Made by a program: the position numbers and the translations under genes. DNA of 64,000 bases from Pelomonas paludis (GTDB lineage Bacteria; Pseudomonadota; Gammaproteobacteria; Burkholderiales; Burkholderiaceae_C), in NCBI RefSeq assembly GCF_039872745.1, contig NZ_JBDPZD010000001.1:806001-870000 (forward strand). The letters are read 5' to 3'. The notes below the pieces were generated by a model that was not told where the DNA came from, did not search any database, and was given only the letters and a program-made list of their open reading frames with translations. Shown here piece after piece: positions 25,162 to 33,770 of this stretch; positions within the stretch are counted from its first letter, which is position 1; each line of letters starts with the position of its first letter.

Positions 25162-25929
25162 TCACCCCGCTCCTACCCTCTCCATCTCCCCCCTCCACAC
25201 CCTCACCATCTCCCCCGGCGCCAGTGGCGTCCAGTGCTCGCTGTCGTCGCCCAGCGGCTCTGAGGCAATCGCCCAGCCGCCGGCTTGGGGCTTGGTGTAG
25301 AGGCTGGGGGGCTGGTCGTCGCTGGCCCAGCGGATGGCCCAGAGGGTGTCGCCGTCGGTGAGGGCCGCCGCAAAGCGCAGGGGTTCGGCGATGCCGGCTT
25401 GCTGCATGGCGGCGTGGGTGCTGGCCAGGACTCTGCGCAGGGCCTCAGGGGCGGGCATGCCGGCTTGCAGTTGCTGAACGATCAGCAGGAAGAGCAGCTC
25501 GGAGTCCGTGGCGCCGCGTCGGTGCTCGAAGAGGGCGTCGGGCAGTTGGCTCTCCAGCTGGCGGCGCAAGCGGGCGTAGCCGCCGATCTGGCCGTTGTGG
25601 ATGAGCATGTAGCGGCCGTGGTGGAAGGGGTGGCAGTTCTGCCGCGCGATGCCGCCGCCGGTGGCGGCGCGCACATGCGCGAGGAAGAGGCGTGAGCGCA
25701 CGTTGGCGCACCGGCTCAGCAGGTTCTCGTCGCTCCAGGCGGGCATGACCTCGTGGTAGATGCCGGGCTCGGGCCGCTCGCCGTACCAGCCGATGCCAAA
25801 GCCGTCGCCATTGGTCACCGTGCGGGCCTGGACGGCGCTGAGGCTTTGCTTGACGAGCGAGTGGCTGGGCTTGCAGACCAGCTCTTCCAGCAGGATGGGG
25901 TCGCCCGCGTAGGCGAGGAATCGGCACAT
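25162..25929 (-). CDS. Class II glutamine amidotransferase (YafJ/EgtC-like)
   Basis: A 255-residue protein with the N-terminal nucleophile Cys2 exposed after Met removal (MCRFLAYAGDP), which sets the start at 25929. Further family residues: NGDGFGIGWYG, AHVRAATGG, NCHPFHHGRYMLIHNGQI and TDSELLFLL. It belongs to the DUF4121/YafJ class II GATase group, to which ergothioneine EgtC also belongs. It hydrolyses a gamma-glutamyl amide, but the acceptor is unknown. No ergothioneine genes are nearby; the divergent neighbour is gshB. Its stop lies five bases from the attC-like fragment. Confidence 0.85.
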   Translation of the reverse strand: MCRFLAYAGDPILLEELVCKPSHSLVKQSLSAVQARTVTNGDGFGIGWYGERPEPGIYHEVMPAWSDENLLSRCANVRSRLFLAHVRAATGGGIARQNCHPFHHGRYMLIHNGQIGGYARLRRQLESQLPDALFEHRRGATDSELLFLLIVQQLQAGMPAPEALRRVLASTHAAMQQAGIAEPLRFAAALTDGDTLWAIRWASDDQPPSLYTKPQAGGWAIASEPLGDDSEHWTPLAPGEMVRVWRGEMERVGAG

Positions 25930-26039
25930 GCGCGCATCCTCTCCGCGCGGGCCGGGCGCCAGCAAGGGCCCAGGGGCCACCGGGTTGGCCTCGCTGTGCA
26001 ACACTGCCCAGCTACCGCTTTGCCGAGCCTGCCACCGCC

Positions 26040-26987
26040 ATGAAACTGTTGTTCGTTGCCGACCCGCTGGAGACCTTCAAGACCTACAAGGACTCCACCT
26101 TCGCCATGATGCGCGAGGCCGCCAAGCGTGGGCATGAGATCGTGGCCTGCGAGCCGGCGCAGCTGGTGTGGCAGCGCGGCGGCCGGGTCACGGCGCGGGG
26201 TGCGCGGCACATCGCGCTCACCGGCGATGCGGCCGACTGGTTTGTGACCGAGCAGGTGGCCGACCTGGCCCTGGCCGACGCGGGCGCGGTGCTGATGCGC
26301 AAGGACCCGCCCTTTGACAGCGAGTTCTTCTACGCCACCCACTTGCTGAGCCAGGCCGAGCGTGAAGGCGCACGTGTCTTCAACAAGCCTGGCAGCTTGC
26401 GCGAGCACCCCGAGAAGCTGGCGATCCTGGAGTTCCCCGAGTTCATCGCGCCCACGCTGGTCACGCGGGACGCGGCCGAGATCCGCGCCTTCCATGCCGA
26501 GCACCGCGACATCATCCTGAAGCCGCTCGACGGCATGGGTGGCATGGGCATCTTCCGTGTGCGCGACGACGGCCTCAACCTCGGCGCCATCATTGAATCG
26601 GTCACCAAGGACGGCACGCAAACCTTGATGGTGCAGCGCTTCTTGCCCGCCATCTCAGAGGGCGACAAGCGCGTGCTCGTGATCGGCGGCAAGCCGGTGC
26701 CCTTTGCGCTGGCGCGCATCCCGCAAGGCGGCGAGGTGCGCGGCAACCTGGCGGCGGGCGGCAAGGGCGTGGCCCGGCCCCTGACCGCGCGGGACCGCGA
26801 GATTGCCGAGGCCCTGGGCCCCATCCTCGCCGCGCGCGGCCTGCTGCTGGTGGGCCTGGACGTGATCGGCGAGCAGCTCACCGAGATCAACGTCACCAGC
26901 CCCACCTGCTTCCAGGAGATCACGCAGCAAAGCGGCTTTGATGTGGCGGCGATGTTCATCGACGCGCTAGAGGCCGCCTTGGCATGA
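26040..26987 (+). CDS. gshB: Glutathione synthetase
   Basis: A 315-residue ATP-grasp enzyme that adds glycine to gamma-glutamylcysteine, completing glutathione. Family motifs include LFVADPLETFKTYKDST, MRKDPPFDSEFFYATHLL, NKPGSLREHPEKL, ILKPLDGMGGMGIFR, LPAISEGDKRVLVI and INVTSPTCFQEI. Length matches E. coli GshB (316). It begins 110 bases from the divergent amidotransferase start, and its stop overlaps the next ATG (ATGA), so it is coupled to the DUF885 gene. Glutathione users nearby are the formaldehyde dehydrogenase at 31.8 kb and the GST at 34.6 kb. Confidence 0.97.
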   Translation: MKLLFVADPLETFKTYKDSTFAMMREAAKRGHEIVACEPAQLVWQRGGRVTARGARHIALTGDAADWFVTEQVADLALADAGAVLMRKDPPFDSEFFYATHLLSQAEREGARVFNKPGSLREHPEKLAILEFPEFIAPTLVTRDAAEIRAFHAEHRDIILKPLDGMGGMGIFRVRDDGLNLGAIIESVTKDGTQTLMVQRFLPAISEGDKRVLVIGGKPVPFALARIPQGGEVRGNLAAGGKGVARPLTARDREIAEALGPILAARGLLLVGLDVIGEQLTEINVTSPTCFQEITQQSGFDVAAMFIDALEAALA

Positions 26988-28684
26988 GGCGGCGCGCGCT
27001 CGGTGCCTTGGCCCTGGCGGCCCTGCCGTTGGCTGCACGGGCGAAGGAGGCTCCGGGCATGGACGCATTGGCCGAAGAGTTCCTGGAGCAGCTCTGGCCG
27101 CTCGACACCGATGCCGCCATCGCGGTGGGCCGCTTTGACTTTGCAGCGCGCCTCAGTCTGCCGAGCCACGAGCAGCGCGAGCGGCGGCGCAAGTTCTACA
27201 AGGCCTGGCTGCCGCGCTTTGAGGCGCTGGCGCCGGCCCGCCTCACGCCCACCCAGCGCATGGACCGCGACATCCTGCTCGCGCAGATCCGCAGCGATCT
27301 CTGGCAGCTTGACGAACTGCGCGAGTGGGCCTGGAACCCCGCCACCCACAACCCAGCTTCGGCGCTCGACAAGATCCTGCACACCGACTGGGCGCCGATG
27401 CACGAGCGCGTCCATGCGCTGCAGCAGCGCGTGCGGCAGCTGACCGCCTACTACCAGGCCGCGCGCCAGAGCCTGGCCGATGTCACACGTGAGCACACCG
27501 AGCTGGCGCTGCAGCAACTGCCCGGCGTGCTCTCGGTGCTGGAGGAGGTCGAGTCCGCCGCGCAGCAGGTGGGGCAGGGCGCCATCACCCAGCCCGTCTG
27601 GAACGCCGCGCGCGCGGCGGTGACCGGCTACGAGGCCCAGCTCAAGCGCCTGCTGCCCGGTGCGCGCCGCAGCTTCCGGCTCGGGGCCGCGCTCTACGAG
27701 GCCAAGTTCCAGCACGACATTCAGGCCGGCCGCAGCGCGCGCCAGACCTACGAGCTCGCGCTGCAGCGGCGCGACGAGGTGCTGGCCAGCATGGCGCGCG
27801 AGGCCGATGTGCTCTGGCCGCGGCTCTTTGCCGCCGAGCCACCGCCGGCGGACCGCCTCGTGCGCATCGGCCGCGTGATCGACCAGCTCTCCAGCCGCCA
27901 TGTTGCGCGCGAGCGTTTTGTCGAGGAGATCCGCGCCCAGATCCCTCAGCTGGAAGCCTGGGTGCGCGAGAAGGACCTGATCACGCTCGACCCCGACAAG
28001 CCGCTCGTGGTGCGCGACACGCCCGAGTACGCACGCGGCGTGGCCGGCGCGGGCATCGAGGCACCCGGCCCCTACCGCCCGCAGGACGCCACCTTCTACA
28101 ACGTCACCCCGCTCGACGACGCGCTCAGCGCCGAGCAGGCCGAGAGCCAGCTGCGCGAGTACAACCACTGGATCCTGCAGATCCTCAACATCCACGAGGC
28201 CGTGCCCGGGCACTACGTGCAGCTGCTCTACGCCAACCGCGCCCCGAGCCGCGTCAAGGCCTTGTTCGGCAACGGCGCCATGGTGGAGGGCTGGGCCGTG
28301 TACGCCGAGCGCCTGATGATCGAGAGCGGCTACGGCGACTCGCCCGAGATGCGGCTGATGTACGGCAAGTGGCACCTGCGCTCGGTCACCAACACCATCC
28401 TCGACTACAGCGTCCACGTGCTCGGCATGCCCGAGGCTGCGGCGCTCGACCTGCTGCAGCGCCAGGCCTTCCAGACCGCCCAGGAGGCCCGCGAGAAGTG
28501 GCGCCGCGTGCAGCTCACCTCGGTGCAGCTGACCAGCTACTTCAGCGGCTACAGCGAGATCGTGGCCCTGCGGGAGCAACTGCAAGCCCGGCCGGGCTTT
28601 GCGCTCAAGGCCTTCCATGAACGCTTCCTGAGCTACGGCAGCGCGCCGGTGCGGCTGATTGCGGCGGAGATGCTCGCCAGTTGA
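26984..28684 (+). CDS. DUF885 family putative secreted metallohydrolase
   Basis: A 566-residue protein with a short signal peptide (ALPLAARAK). The body is a mostly helical DUF885 domain, with the zinc-peptidase-like motif HEAVPGHYVQ (near residue 405) and a downstream Glu in VEGWAVYAERL, the arrangement seen in gluzincins. TFYNVTPLDD and GYSEIV are further family marks. Peptidase activity is suspected for the family but, as far as I know, not well characterised. It is translationally coupled to gshB by a four-base overlap. The convergent PEP-CTERM gene ends two bases beyond its stop. Confidence 0.8.
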   Translation: MRRRALGALALAALPLAARAKEAPGMDALAEEFLEQLWPLDTDAAIAVGRFDFAARLSLPSHEQRERRRKFYKAWLPRFEALAPARLTPTQRMDRDILLAQIRSDLWQLDELREWAWNPATHNPASALDKILHTDWAPMHERVHALQQRVRQLTAYYQAARQSLADVTREHTELALQQLPGVLSVLEEVESAAQQVGQGAITQPVWNAARAAVTGYEAQLKRLLPGARRSFRLGAALYEAKFQHDIQAGRSARQTYELALQRRDEVLASMAREADVLWPRLFAAEPPPADRLVRIGRVIDQLSSRHVARERFVEEIRAQIPQLEAWVREKDLITLDPDKPLVVRDTPEYARGVAGAGIEAPGPYRPQDATFYNVTPLDDALSAEQAESQLREYNHWILQILNIHEAVPGHYVQLLYANRAPSRVKALFGNGAMVEGWAVYAERLMIESGYGDSPEMRLMYGKWHLRSVTNTILDYSVHVLGMPEAAALDLLQRQAFQTAQEAREKWRRVQLTSVQLTSYFSGYSEIVALREQLQARPGFALKAFHERFLSYGSAPVRLIAAEMLAS

Positions 28685-28685
28685 T

Positions 28686-29435
28686 TCAGCGCAGGCGCCG
28701 CCGTGCCAGCCGCAAGCCCACGAGACCCAGGGCCAGCAGCGCGGCGCTGGTGGGCTCGGGCACCGGGGCGGTGTTGGTCAGCAGCACGTCGCCAAAGTAT
28801 TGGTCGTAGATGCTGCGGGTGCCGCTCTCGCGCACCTGCAGCAGGGCGACGGGCGCGCTGGCATCGAGGGTGACCCAGGTGCTGGCCGCGCCGCCGGCCG
28901 GCAGGGTCACGGTGGCGCTGCCGATGAGCTGGTGGCTGGCGTCATAGGCCAGGAAGTCAAAGCTCGCGCCCTGCGCGTTCACCTCGGTCATCTTGGTGCC
29001 GACGCCGGTGGCAATGGACAGGCCAATGCGCGTGTAGCCGTGGCCCAGGTGGAGGTCAAAGTCCTCGTAGCCATTGAGCGCCAAGTCGGCTGCCGGGGTG
29101 GCGGCAGGGCCGTCAAAGCCGGGGCCATCCACCCAGTTGGCCAGCGAGATCGCGCCGGTGGCCTGGGTGATGTTGCCGTCGGCCTGGGTCAAGCTGATCG
29201 TGGGCTGGAAGGTGTAGTTACCGCCGGTGCCGGTCGCCAGCGGGTAGCCGTAGGCGTCGGTCCAACTCATGCGGTGCAGGGTGGTGGCGCTGTCGATGAA
29301 GCTCTGGCGGGCACTGGTCAGGTTGTCGGTGGTGCTGGCACCGGCGCTGAGGCTGGCCTGTGCGGGCAGGCCGGTGGCGAGAGCCGCCAGACCCAGGGCG
29401 AGGGCGGGGAGCAGGGGGTGGGAGGTGCGCTTCAT
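28686..29435 (-). CDS. PEP-CTERM sorting-domain protein
   Basis: A 249-residue exported protein. Signal peptide residues 1-27 (ends PAQAS). The C-terminus carries VPEPTSAALLALGLVGLRLA followed by an Arg-rich tail, the PEP-CTERM sorting signal that an exosortase (EpsH family) cleaves. The middle is beta-rich and Thr/Ser-rich, with no catalytic motif, suggesting a surface or exopolysaccharide-associated protein. No exosortase lies in this window. ATG at 29435 was chosen because it gives the signal peptide; the divergent prolyl oligopeptidase starts 156 bases away. Confidence 0.85.
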   Translation of the reverse strand: MKRTSHPLLPALALGLAALATGLPAQASLSAGASTTDNLTSARQSFIDSATTLHRMSWTDAYGYPLATGTGGNYTFQPTISLTQADGNITQATGAISLANWVDGPGFDGPAATPAADLALNGYEDFDLHLGHGYTRIGLSIATGVGTKMTEVNAQGASFDFLAYDASHQLIGSATVTLPAGGAASTWVTLDASAPVALLQVRESGTRSIYDQYFGDVLLTNTAPVPEPTSAALLALGLVGLRLARRRLR

Positions 29436-29591
29436 GGTGCCGTGGTTTGCCAAGTGGTTGCGATGGTTTACGCAGCTCGCCAGCACCACAAGGCTCAGCA
29501 TGGGGGGCTGGGCCCCCTCAGTCCGGGGGTAAATTCCTGCGCTCGGCAAACCCGCCGACCGTGTCACCCCTGCCCACAAGGCGTATCACCC

Positions 29592-31769
29592 ATGAAGTTC
29601 ATCTCTCTCGGCCTGCTGGCCCTGCTGCCGCTGGCGGCAATTGCCCAATCCAACGGCACCCCGGCGCCTAATCTGGCACCCTACCCGGCCACCCCTCAAA
29701 AGCCCGTCACCGACGTCTATCACGGCACCCCGGTGGTGGACGCCTACCGCTGGATGGAGGACATGAAGTCCCCCGCCTTCCAGGACTGGCTCAAGACCCA
29801 GGCCAGCTATGCGGCCGACACCCTGGCCCGCCTGCCCGGCCGCGCTGCCTTGCGAGCCCGGCTGGCCGAGCTGGTCGACGCGGGCGAGAGCACCGGCGAC
29901 TACACCGTCGAAGGCGACCAGCTGTTCTACATGAAGCGCCAGCCCGGCAAGAACCAGCCGGTGCTGTGGCTGCGCCAGGGCCTGGCTGGCAGCGAGCGCG
30001 CCTTGCTCGACCCCAACGCCATCCCCGGCGAGCCCGGCAAGCACGCCATCGACTGGATGGGCGTCGCGCCCGGCGGCAAGCTGGTGGCCCTGGGCCTGTC
30101 CAAGGGCGGCAGCGAGAACAGCGTGCTGCGCGTGCTGGACGTGAGCACCGGCAAGCTGCTGTCCGAGGCCATCAGCCACACCGGCCTCAACCAGTACGGC
30201 GTGGGCTGGCTGCCCGATGCCTCGGGCTTTTATTACAACCGCCACCCCGAGGGCGAGCGCTACAACAAGAGCGCCGTCTACCTGCACAAGCTGGGGCAGG
30301 ACGCCGCCCAGGACACGGCGCAGTTCGGCTGGGAGGTCAGCCCCAAACTCAAGCTCGCGATCGAGGACCTGCCCTATCTGCACACCGCCAGCTCCTCGCA
30401 CTTCGTGCTCGCGCAGATGCTGCACGGTGACGCGGTGGACCGCTCGTTCTGGGTCGCGCCCCGCAATGGCATCAAGGGCGCCGCCACCGCCTGGCGCCGC
30501 ATCGTCAGCCCGGCTGACCGCGTGATCCGCGCCGCCCTGGTGGGCGATGCCGTCTATGCGATCAGCCAAAAGACCGCCTCGCGCCGCGAGCTGCTGCGCC
30601 TCGACCTGCGCGACCCCAAGTCCCGCTTCAAGACCGTGCTGCAGACCCTGACTGTGGGCGACAGCGTGCTGCAGACCCTGACCGTGGGTGACGACGCCGT
30701 CTACGTGAAGGCGCTGGATGCCGGCGTGAGCAAGCTCTGGCGCGTGGGCGCCAAGGACGGCAAGGCCAGCAGCGTGCCCCTGCCCTTTGAGGGCACGCTG
30801 CGTGAGATCGAGCCGCTCAAGGGTGGCAAGGTCTTGCTGCTGATGTCGGGCTGGACACAGCCGGCGCAAAGCGTGGTGGTCGATGTGCGCAGCGGCAAGA
30901 CGGAGACGGTCTCCGTGCAAAAGCCGCTGGCCCTCGACACCACGCCCTTCAAGTCCCAGCGCGTGATGGTCAAGAGCCACGACGGCGTGCTGGTGCCGCT
31001 GTCCATCGTGTCGCGCAAGGACATGGTGGCTGATGGCCAGCGCCCCACCATCCTCACCGCCTATGGCGCCTATGGCATCACCCGGGAGCCCGAGTTCAGC
31101 GCGACGCGGCTGGCGTGGTTGGAGCGTGGTGGCGTGACGGCCACCTGCCATGTGCGCGGCGGCGGCGAGCTGGGCGAGGAGTGGCACCAGGGCGCCCACA
31201 TCCTGAACAAGCAGAACACGGTGGCTGACTTCATCGCCTGCGCCGAGTATTTGATTGCACAGAAGATCACCAGCCCCAAGACCTTGGCCGGCACCGGCGG
31301 CAGCGCGGGCGGCATCACCATCGGTGGCACCATCACCCAGCGGCCCGACCTGCTGGCCGCGGCGCAAAGCGCGGTGGGCCTCTCGGACATGCTGCGCATG
31401 GAGACCACGCCCAATGGCCCGCCCAATGTGCATGAGTTCGGCACCGTGACCAACCCGGCCCACTTCAAGGCCATGCACGCCATCAGCCCCTACCACCGCG
31501 TGCAGGACGGCAAGGCCTACCCGGCCGTGATCGTCACCACCGGCGCCAACGACCCGCGTGTCGAGGCCTGGCTGCCGGCCAAGTTTGCCGCCCGCCTGCA
31601 GGCCGCCAACCCCGAGAGCTATCGCAGCCGCCCCGTGCTGCTGCGCGTGGACTTCGAGGCCGGCCACGGCATGGGCTCCAGCGTGGCCCAGCGCCTCGAT
31701 GAGACGGCCGCCGTGTGGAGCTTCTTCCTCTGGCAGTTTGGCGACGCCGCCTTCCAACCCAAAAACTGA
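29592..31769 (+). CDS. Prolyl oligopeptidase family protease (S9A)
   Basis: A 725-residue secreted enzyme: signal peptide (LLALLPLAAIAQ), an N-terminal beta-propeller from about residue 45 (VYHGTPVVDAYRWMED is the classical entry) to about 430, and an alpha/beta-hydrolase domain after it. The catalytic Ser is in GTGGSAGGI, the Asp in TGANDPRVE, and the His in AGHGMGSS. It cleaves short peptides after proline or related residues. The frame is open far upstream, but ATG 29592 alone gives a signal peptide. The propeller contains an internal ten-residue tandem repeat, VLQTLTVGDS/VLQTLTVGDD, that is unusual. Confidence 0.92.
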   Translation: MKFISLGLLALLPLAAIAQSNGTPAPNLAPYPATPQKPVTDVYHGTPVVDAYRWMEDMKSPAFQDWLKTQASYAADTLARLPGRAALRARLAELVDAGESTGDYTVEGDQLFYMKRQPGKNQPVLWLRQGLAGSERALLDPNAIPGEPGKHAIDWMGVAPGGKLVALGLSKGGSENSVLRVLDVSTGKLLSEAISHTGLNQYGVGWLPDASGFYYNRHPEGERYNKSAVYLHKLGQDAAQDTAQFGWEVSPKLKLAIEDLPYLHTASSSHFVLAQMLHGDAVDRSFWVAPRNGIKGAATAWRRIVSPADRVIRAALVGDAVYAISQKTASRRELLRLDLRDPKSRFKTVLQTLTVGDSVLQTLTVGDDAVYVKALDAGVSKLWRVGAKDGKASSVPLPFEGTLREIEPLKGGKVLLLMSGWTQPAQSVVVDVRSGKTETVSVQKPLALDTTPFKSQRVMVKSHDGVLVPLSIVSRKDMVADGQRPTILTAYGAYGITREPEFSATRLAWLERGGVTATCHVRGGGELGEEWHQGAHILNKQNTVADFIACAEYLIAQKITSPKTLAGTGGSAGGITIGGTITQRPDLLAAAQSAVGLSDMLRMETTPNGPPNVHEFGTVTNPAHFKAMHAISPYHRVQDGKAYPAVIVTTGANDPRVEAWLPAKFAARLQAANPESYRSRPVLLRVDFEAGHGMGSSVAQRLDETAAVWSFFLWQFGDAAFQPKN
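30636..30695 (+). repeat. 30-bp in-frame tandem duplication inside the S9 gene
   Basis: Units 30636-30665 and 30666-30695 differ at four of 30 bases and encode VLQTLTVGDS and VLQTLTVGDD. The duplication lengthens one blade strand of the propeller by ten residues without a frameshift. It is probably a recent copy. Confidence 0.85.
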
Positions 31770-31781
31770 AAGCTTGATCCG

Positions 31782-32888
31782 ATGAGCATCCAAACCCGTG
31801 CAGCCGTGGCCTGGAAGGCCGGCGCTCCGCTGACCATCGAAACCGTGGATCTGGAGGGCCCGCGCGACGGCGAGGTGCTCGTCGAGGTCAAGGCCACCGG
31901 CATCTGCCACACCGACGAGTACACGCTCTCGGGCGCCGACCCCGAGGGCCTCTTCCCCGCCATCCTCGGCCACGAGGGCGCGGGTGTGGTGCTGGAGAGC
32001 AAGGTGCCCTGGCTCGCCAAGGGCGACCACGTCATCCCGCTCTACACGCCCGAGTGCCGGCAGTGCAAGTTCTGCCTCAGCCGCAAGACCAACCTCTGCC
32101 AGGCCATCCGCGCCACGCAGGGCAAGGGCTTGATGCCCGACGGCACCTCGCGCTTCAAGTTGAACGGCGAGCCGCTCTTCCACTACATGGGCACCAGCAC
32201 CTTTGCCAACCACATCGTGGTGCCCGGCATTGCGCTGGCCAAGATCCGGCCCGACGCGCCCTTCGACAAGGTCTGCTACATCGGCTGCGGCGTCACCACC
32301 GGCATCGGCGCGGTGCTGTTCACGGCCAAGGTCGAGGCCGGCGCCACGGTGGTGGTGTTCGGCCTGGGCGGCATCGGGCTCAACGTCATCCAGGGCGCCA
32401 AGATGGTGGGCGCGGGCAAGATCATCGGCGTGGACATCAACCCCGCCCGCGAGGCCATGGCGCGCCGCTTCGGCATGACCGACTTCATCAACCCCAAGGA
32501 CGTGGGCAATGTGGTGGACCACATCGTCCAGATGACCGACGGCGGCGCCGACTACTCCTTCGAGTGCGTGGGCAATGTGCAGCTGATGCGCCAGGCGCTG
32601 GAGTGCACGCACAAGGGCTGGGGGCGCAGCATCATCATCGGCGTGGCCCCGGCGGGCGCCGAGATCAGCACGCGGCCTTTCCAGCTCGTCACCGGCCGCA
32701 AGTGGGAAGGCAGTGCCTTTGGCGGCGCGCGCGGGCGCACCGATGTGCCGAAGATCGTTGACTGGTACATGGACGGCAAGATCCAGATCGACGAGCTCAT
32801 CACCCACAAGCTGCCGCTCGAGCGCATCAACGAAGGCTTCGAGCTGATGCGCCGCGGCGAGTCCATCCGCGCGGTGGTGGAGTTCTGA
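31782..32888 (+). CDS. frmA: S-(hydroxymethyl)glutathione dehydrogenase (class III ADH)
   Basis: A 368-residue class III alcohol dehydrogenase, the expected length. Catalytic zinc Cys in ATGICHTDEYT, His-Glu in LGHEGAGVV; structural zinc cysteines in PECRQCKFCLSRKTNLC; Rossmann motif GLGGIGLNVI; and SAFGGARGRTDVP near the C-terminus. It oxidises the spontaneous adduct of formaldehyde and glutathione and also reduces S-nitrosoglutathione. A 12-base gap separates it from the S9 peptidase gene and a VOC protein follows. S-formylglutathione hydrolase, the usual partner, is not in the window; the VOC protein does not replace it. Confidence 0.95.
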   Translation: MSIQTRAAVAWKAGAPLTIETVDLEGPRDGEVLVEVKATGICHTDEYTLSGADPEGLFPAILGHEGAGVVLESKVPWLAKGDHVIPLYTPECRQCKFCLSRKTNLCQAIRATQGKGLMPDGTSRFKLNGEPLFHYMGTSTFANHIVVPGIALAKIRPDAPFDKVCYIGCGVTTGIGAVLFTAKVEAGATVVVFGLGGIGLNVIQGAKMVGAGKIIGVDINPAREAMARRFGMTDFINPKDVGNVVDHIVQMTDGGADYSFECVGNVQLMRQALECTHKGWGRSIIIGVAPAGAEISTRPFQLVTGRKWEGSAFGGARGRTDVPKIVDWYMDGKIQIDELITHKLPLERINEGFELMRRGESIRAVVEF

Positions 32889-32905
32889 CCCTGGAGGTGT
32901 GACCG

Positions 32906-33265
32906 ATGGCCCCCTACCTGCTCAATGCTTTCCCGGTCTTCACGGTGAGCGACCTGAACCGCGCGCTGCACTTCTACCGTGACCAGCTCGGTTTCATCGT
33001 GCACTGGCAATGGGGCAGCCCGGCTGTGCGCGCTGGCGTGATGCGCGACGGCATCGAGCTGCACCTGCACCTGGCTGAGCCCGGTGAGACCCCGGGCCAT
33101 GGCACGATCTACGTGCACATGACCGGCATCGAGCCCTACTACGCGCAATGCCAGGAGGCCGGCACCACCATGACCCGCCCCCTCGAAACCCGGCCTTGGG
33201 GCGTGGTGGACTTTGCCGTGCAGGACCCCGACGGCAACCGCATCGGCTTTGCGCAGCGCCTGTGA
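32906..33265 (+). CDS. VOC-family (glyoxalase/bleomycin-resistance fold) protein
   Basis: A 119-residue single-domain VOC protein with the two beta-alpha-beta modules: FPVFTVSDLNRALHFYRDQLGF and, in the second, YVHMTGIEPYYAQCQEAG, WGVVDFAVQDPDGNRIGF. Candidate metal ligands are His (HLHLAE) and the Asp-rich end; the second Glu of classical glyoxalase I is not evident. It follows the glutathione-dependent formaldehyde dehydrogenase by 17 bases, so a detoxification role is possible, but the substrate is unknown. Confidence 0.8.
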   Translation: MAPYLLNAFPVFTVSDLNRALHFYRDQLGFIVHWQWGSPAVRAGVMRDGIELHLHLAEPGETPGHGTIYVHMTGIEPYYAQCQEAGTTMTRPLETRPWGVVDFAVQDPDGNRIGFAQRL

Positions 33266-33338
33266 GCCCTGCGCGTCAACCACCCCGCACGCTGCCGCGC
33301 TAAGCAGCGCCTGACCTTCACTTTTTCGGAGCCCCGCC

Positions 33339-33770
33339 ATGCGCCGTCTTGCTCTCGTTCTCTGCAGCCTCAGCCTTGCCTGCGCGGCGCAGGCCGAGTC
33401 CCTGGCCTCGTCGGCCTCCAGCGCCGCCTCGGCCTCGCTCGGCAGCCTGTCCACCTCGCTGCACAGCATCAGCCACAGCTCTGATGGTGGCGGCCAACGC
33501 GCGCAAGGCCGCTACCGCGTGACCGACGTGGCCGAGGCCGGTGACGGGCGCCTGACGCTCAAGCTCACACCCGCAGCCGAGGGCGGTGAGGCTTTTGCCC
33601 TGACCCTGCCCACCGCAGCACTGGCGCAGCGCACGCTCGTGGTGGGTGACGCCGTGCAGGCCACGGCCAAGCCCTATGGCATCGAGTTCGCGTACGCCGA
33701 CAACCGCCAGGCCTTCTTCCTCGCCCTCGACGACACCTGGCACCAGGAGCTGGCGGCCAAGCCTTTGTGA
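33339..33770 (+). CDS. Small secreted protein, partner of the DUF2145 gene
   Basis: A 143-residue exported protein with a signal peptide (cut after AQA, residue 19), a Ser/Ala-rich linker (residues 20-50) and a beta-rich domain, RYRVTDVAEAGDGRLTLKL to WHQELAAKPL. I do not recognise the domain. The gene's stop overlaps the GTG start of the next gene by three bases, showing coupled translation. Comparable small proteins beside DUF2145 genes are known from Burkholderiales genomes, as far as I recall. A structural or inhibitor-like partner is a guess. Confidence 0.65.
   Translation: MRRLALVLCSLSLACAAQAESLASSASSAASASLGSLSTSLHSISHSSDGGGQRAQGRYRVTDVAEAGDGRLTLKLTPAAEGGEAFALTLPTAALAQRTLVVGDAVQATAKPYGIEFAYADNRQAFFLALDDTWHQELAAKPL

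Noticed and set aside
29586..32807. A minus-strand open frame of over 1,000 codons opposite the S9 peptidase and formaldehyde dehydrogenase genes
   Set aside because: It is His/Gly/Ala/Val-biased antisense sequence of high-GC genes, with no domain, and the plus-strand genes have clear catalytic motifs.
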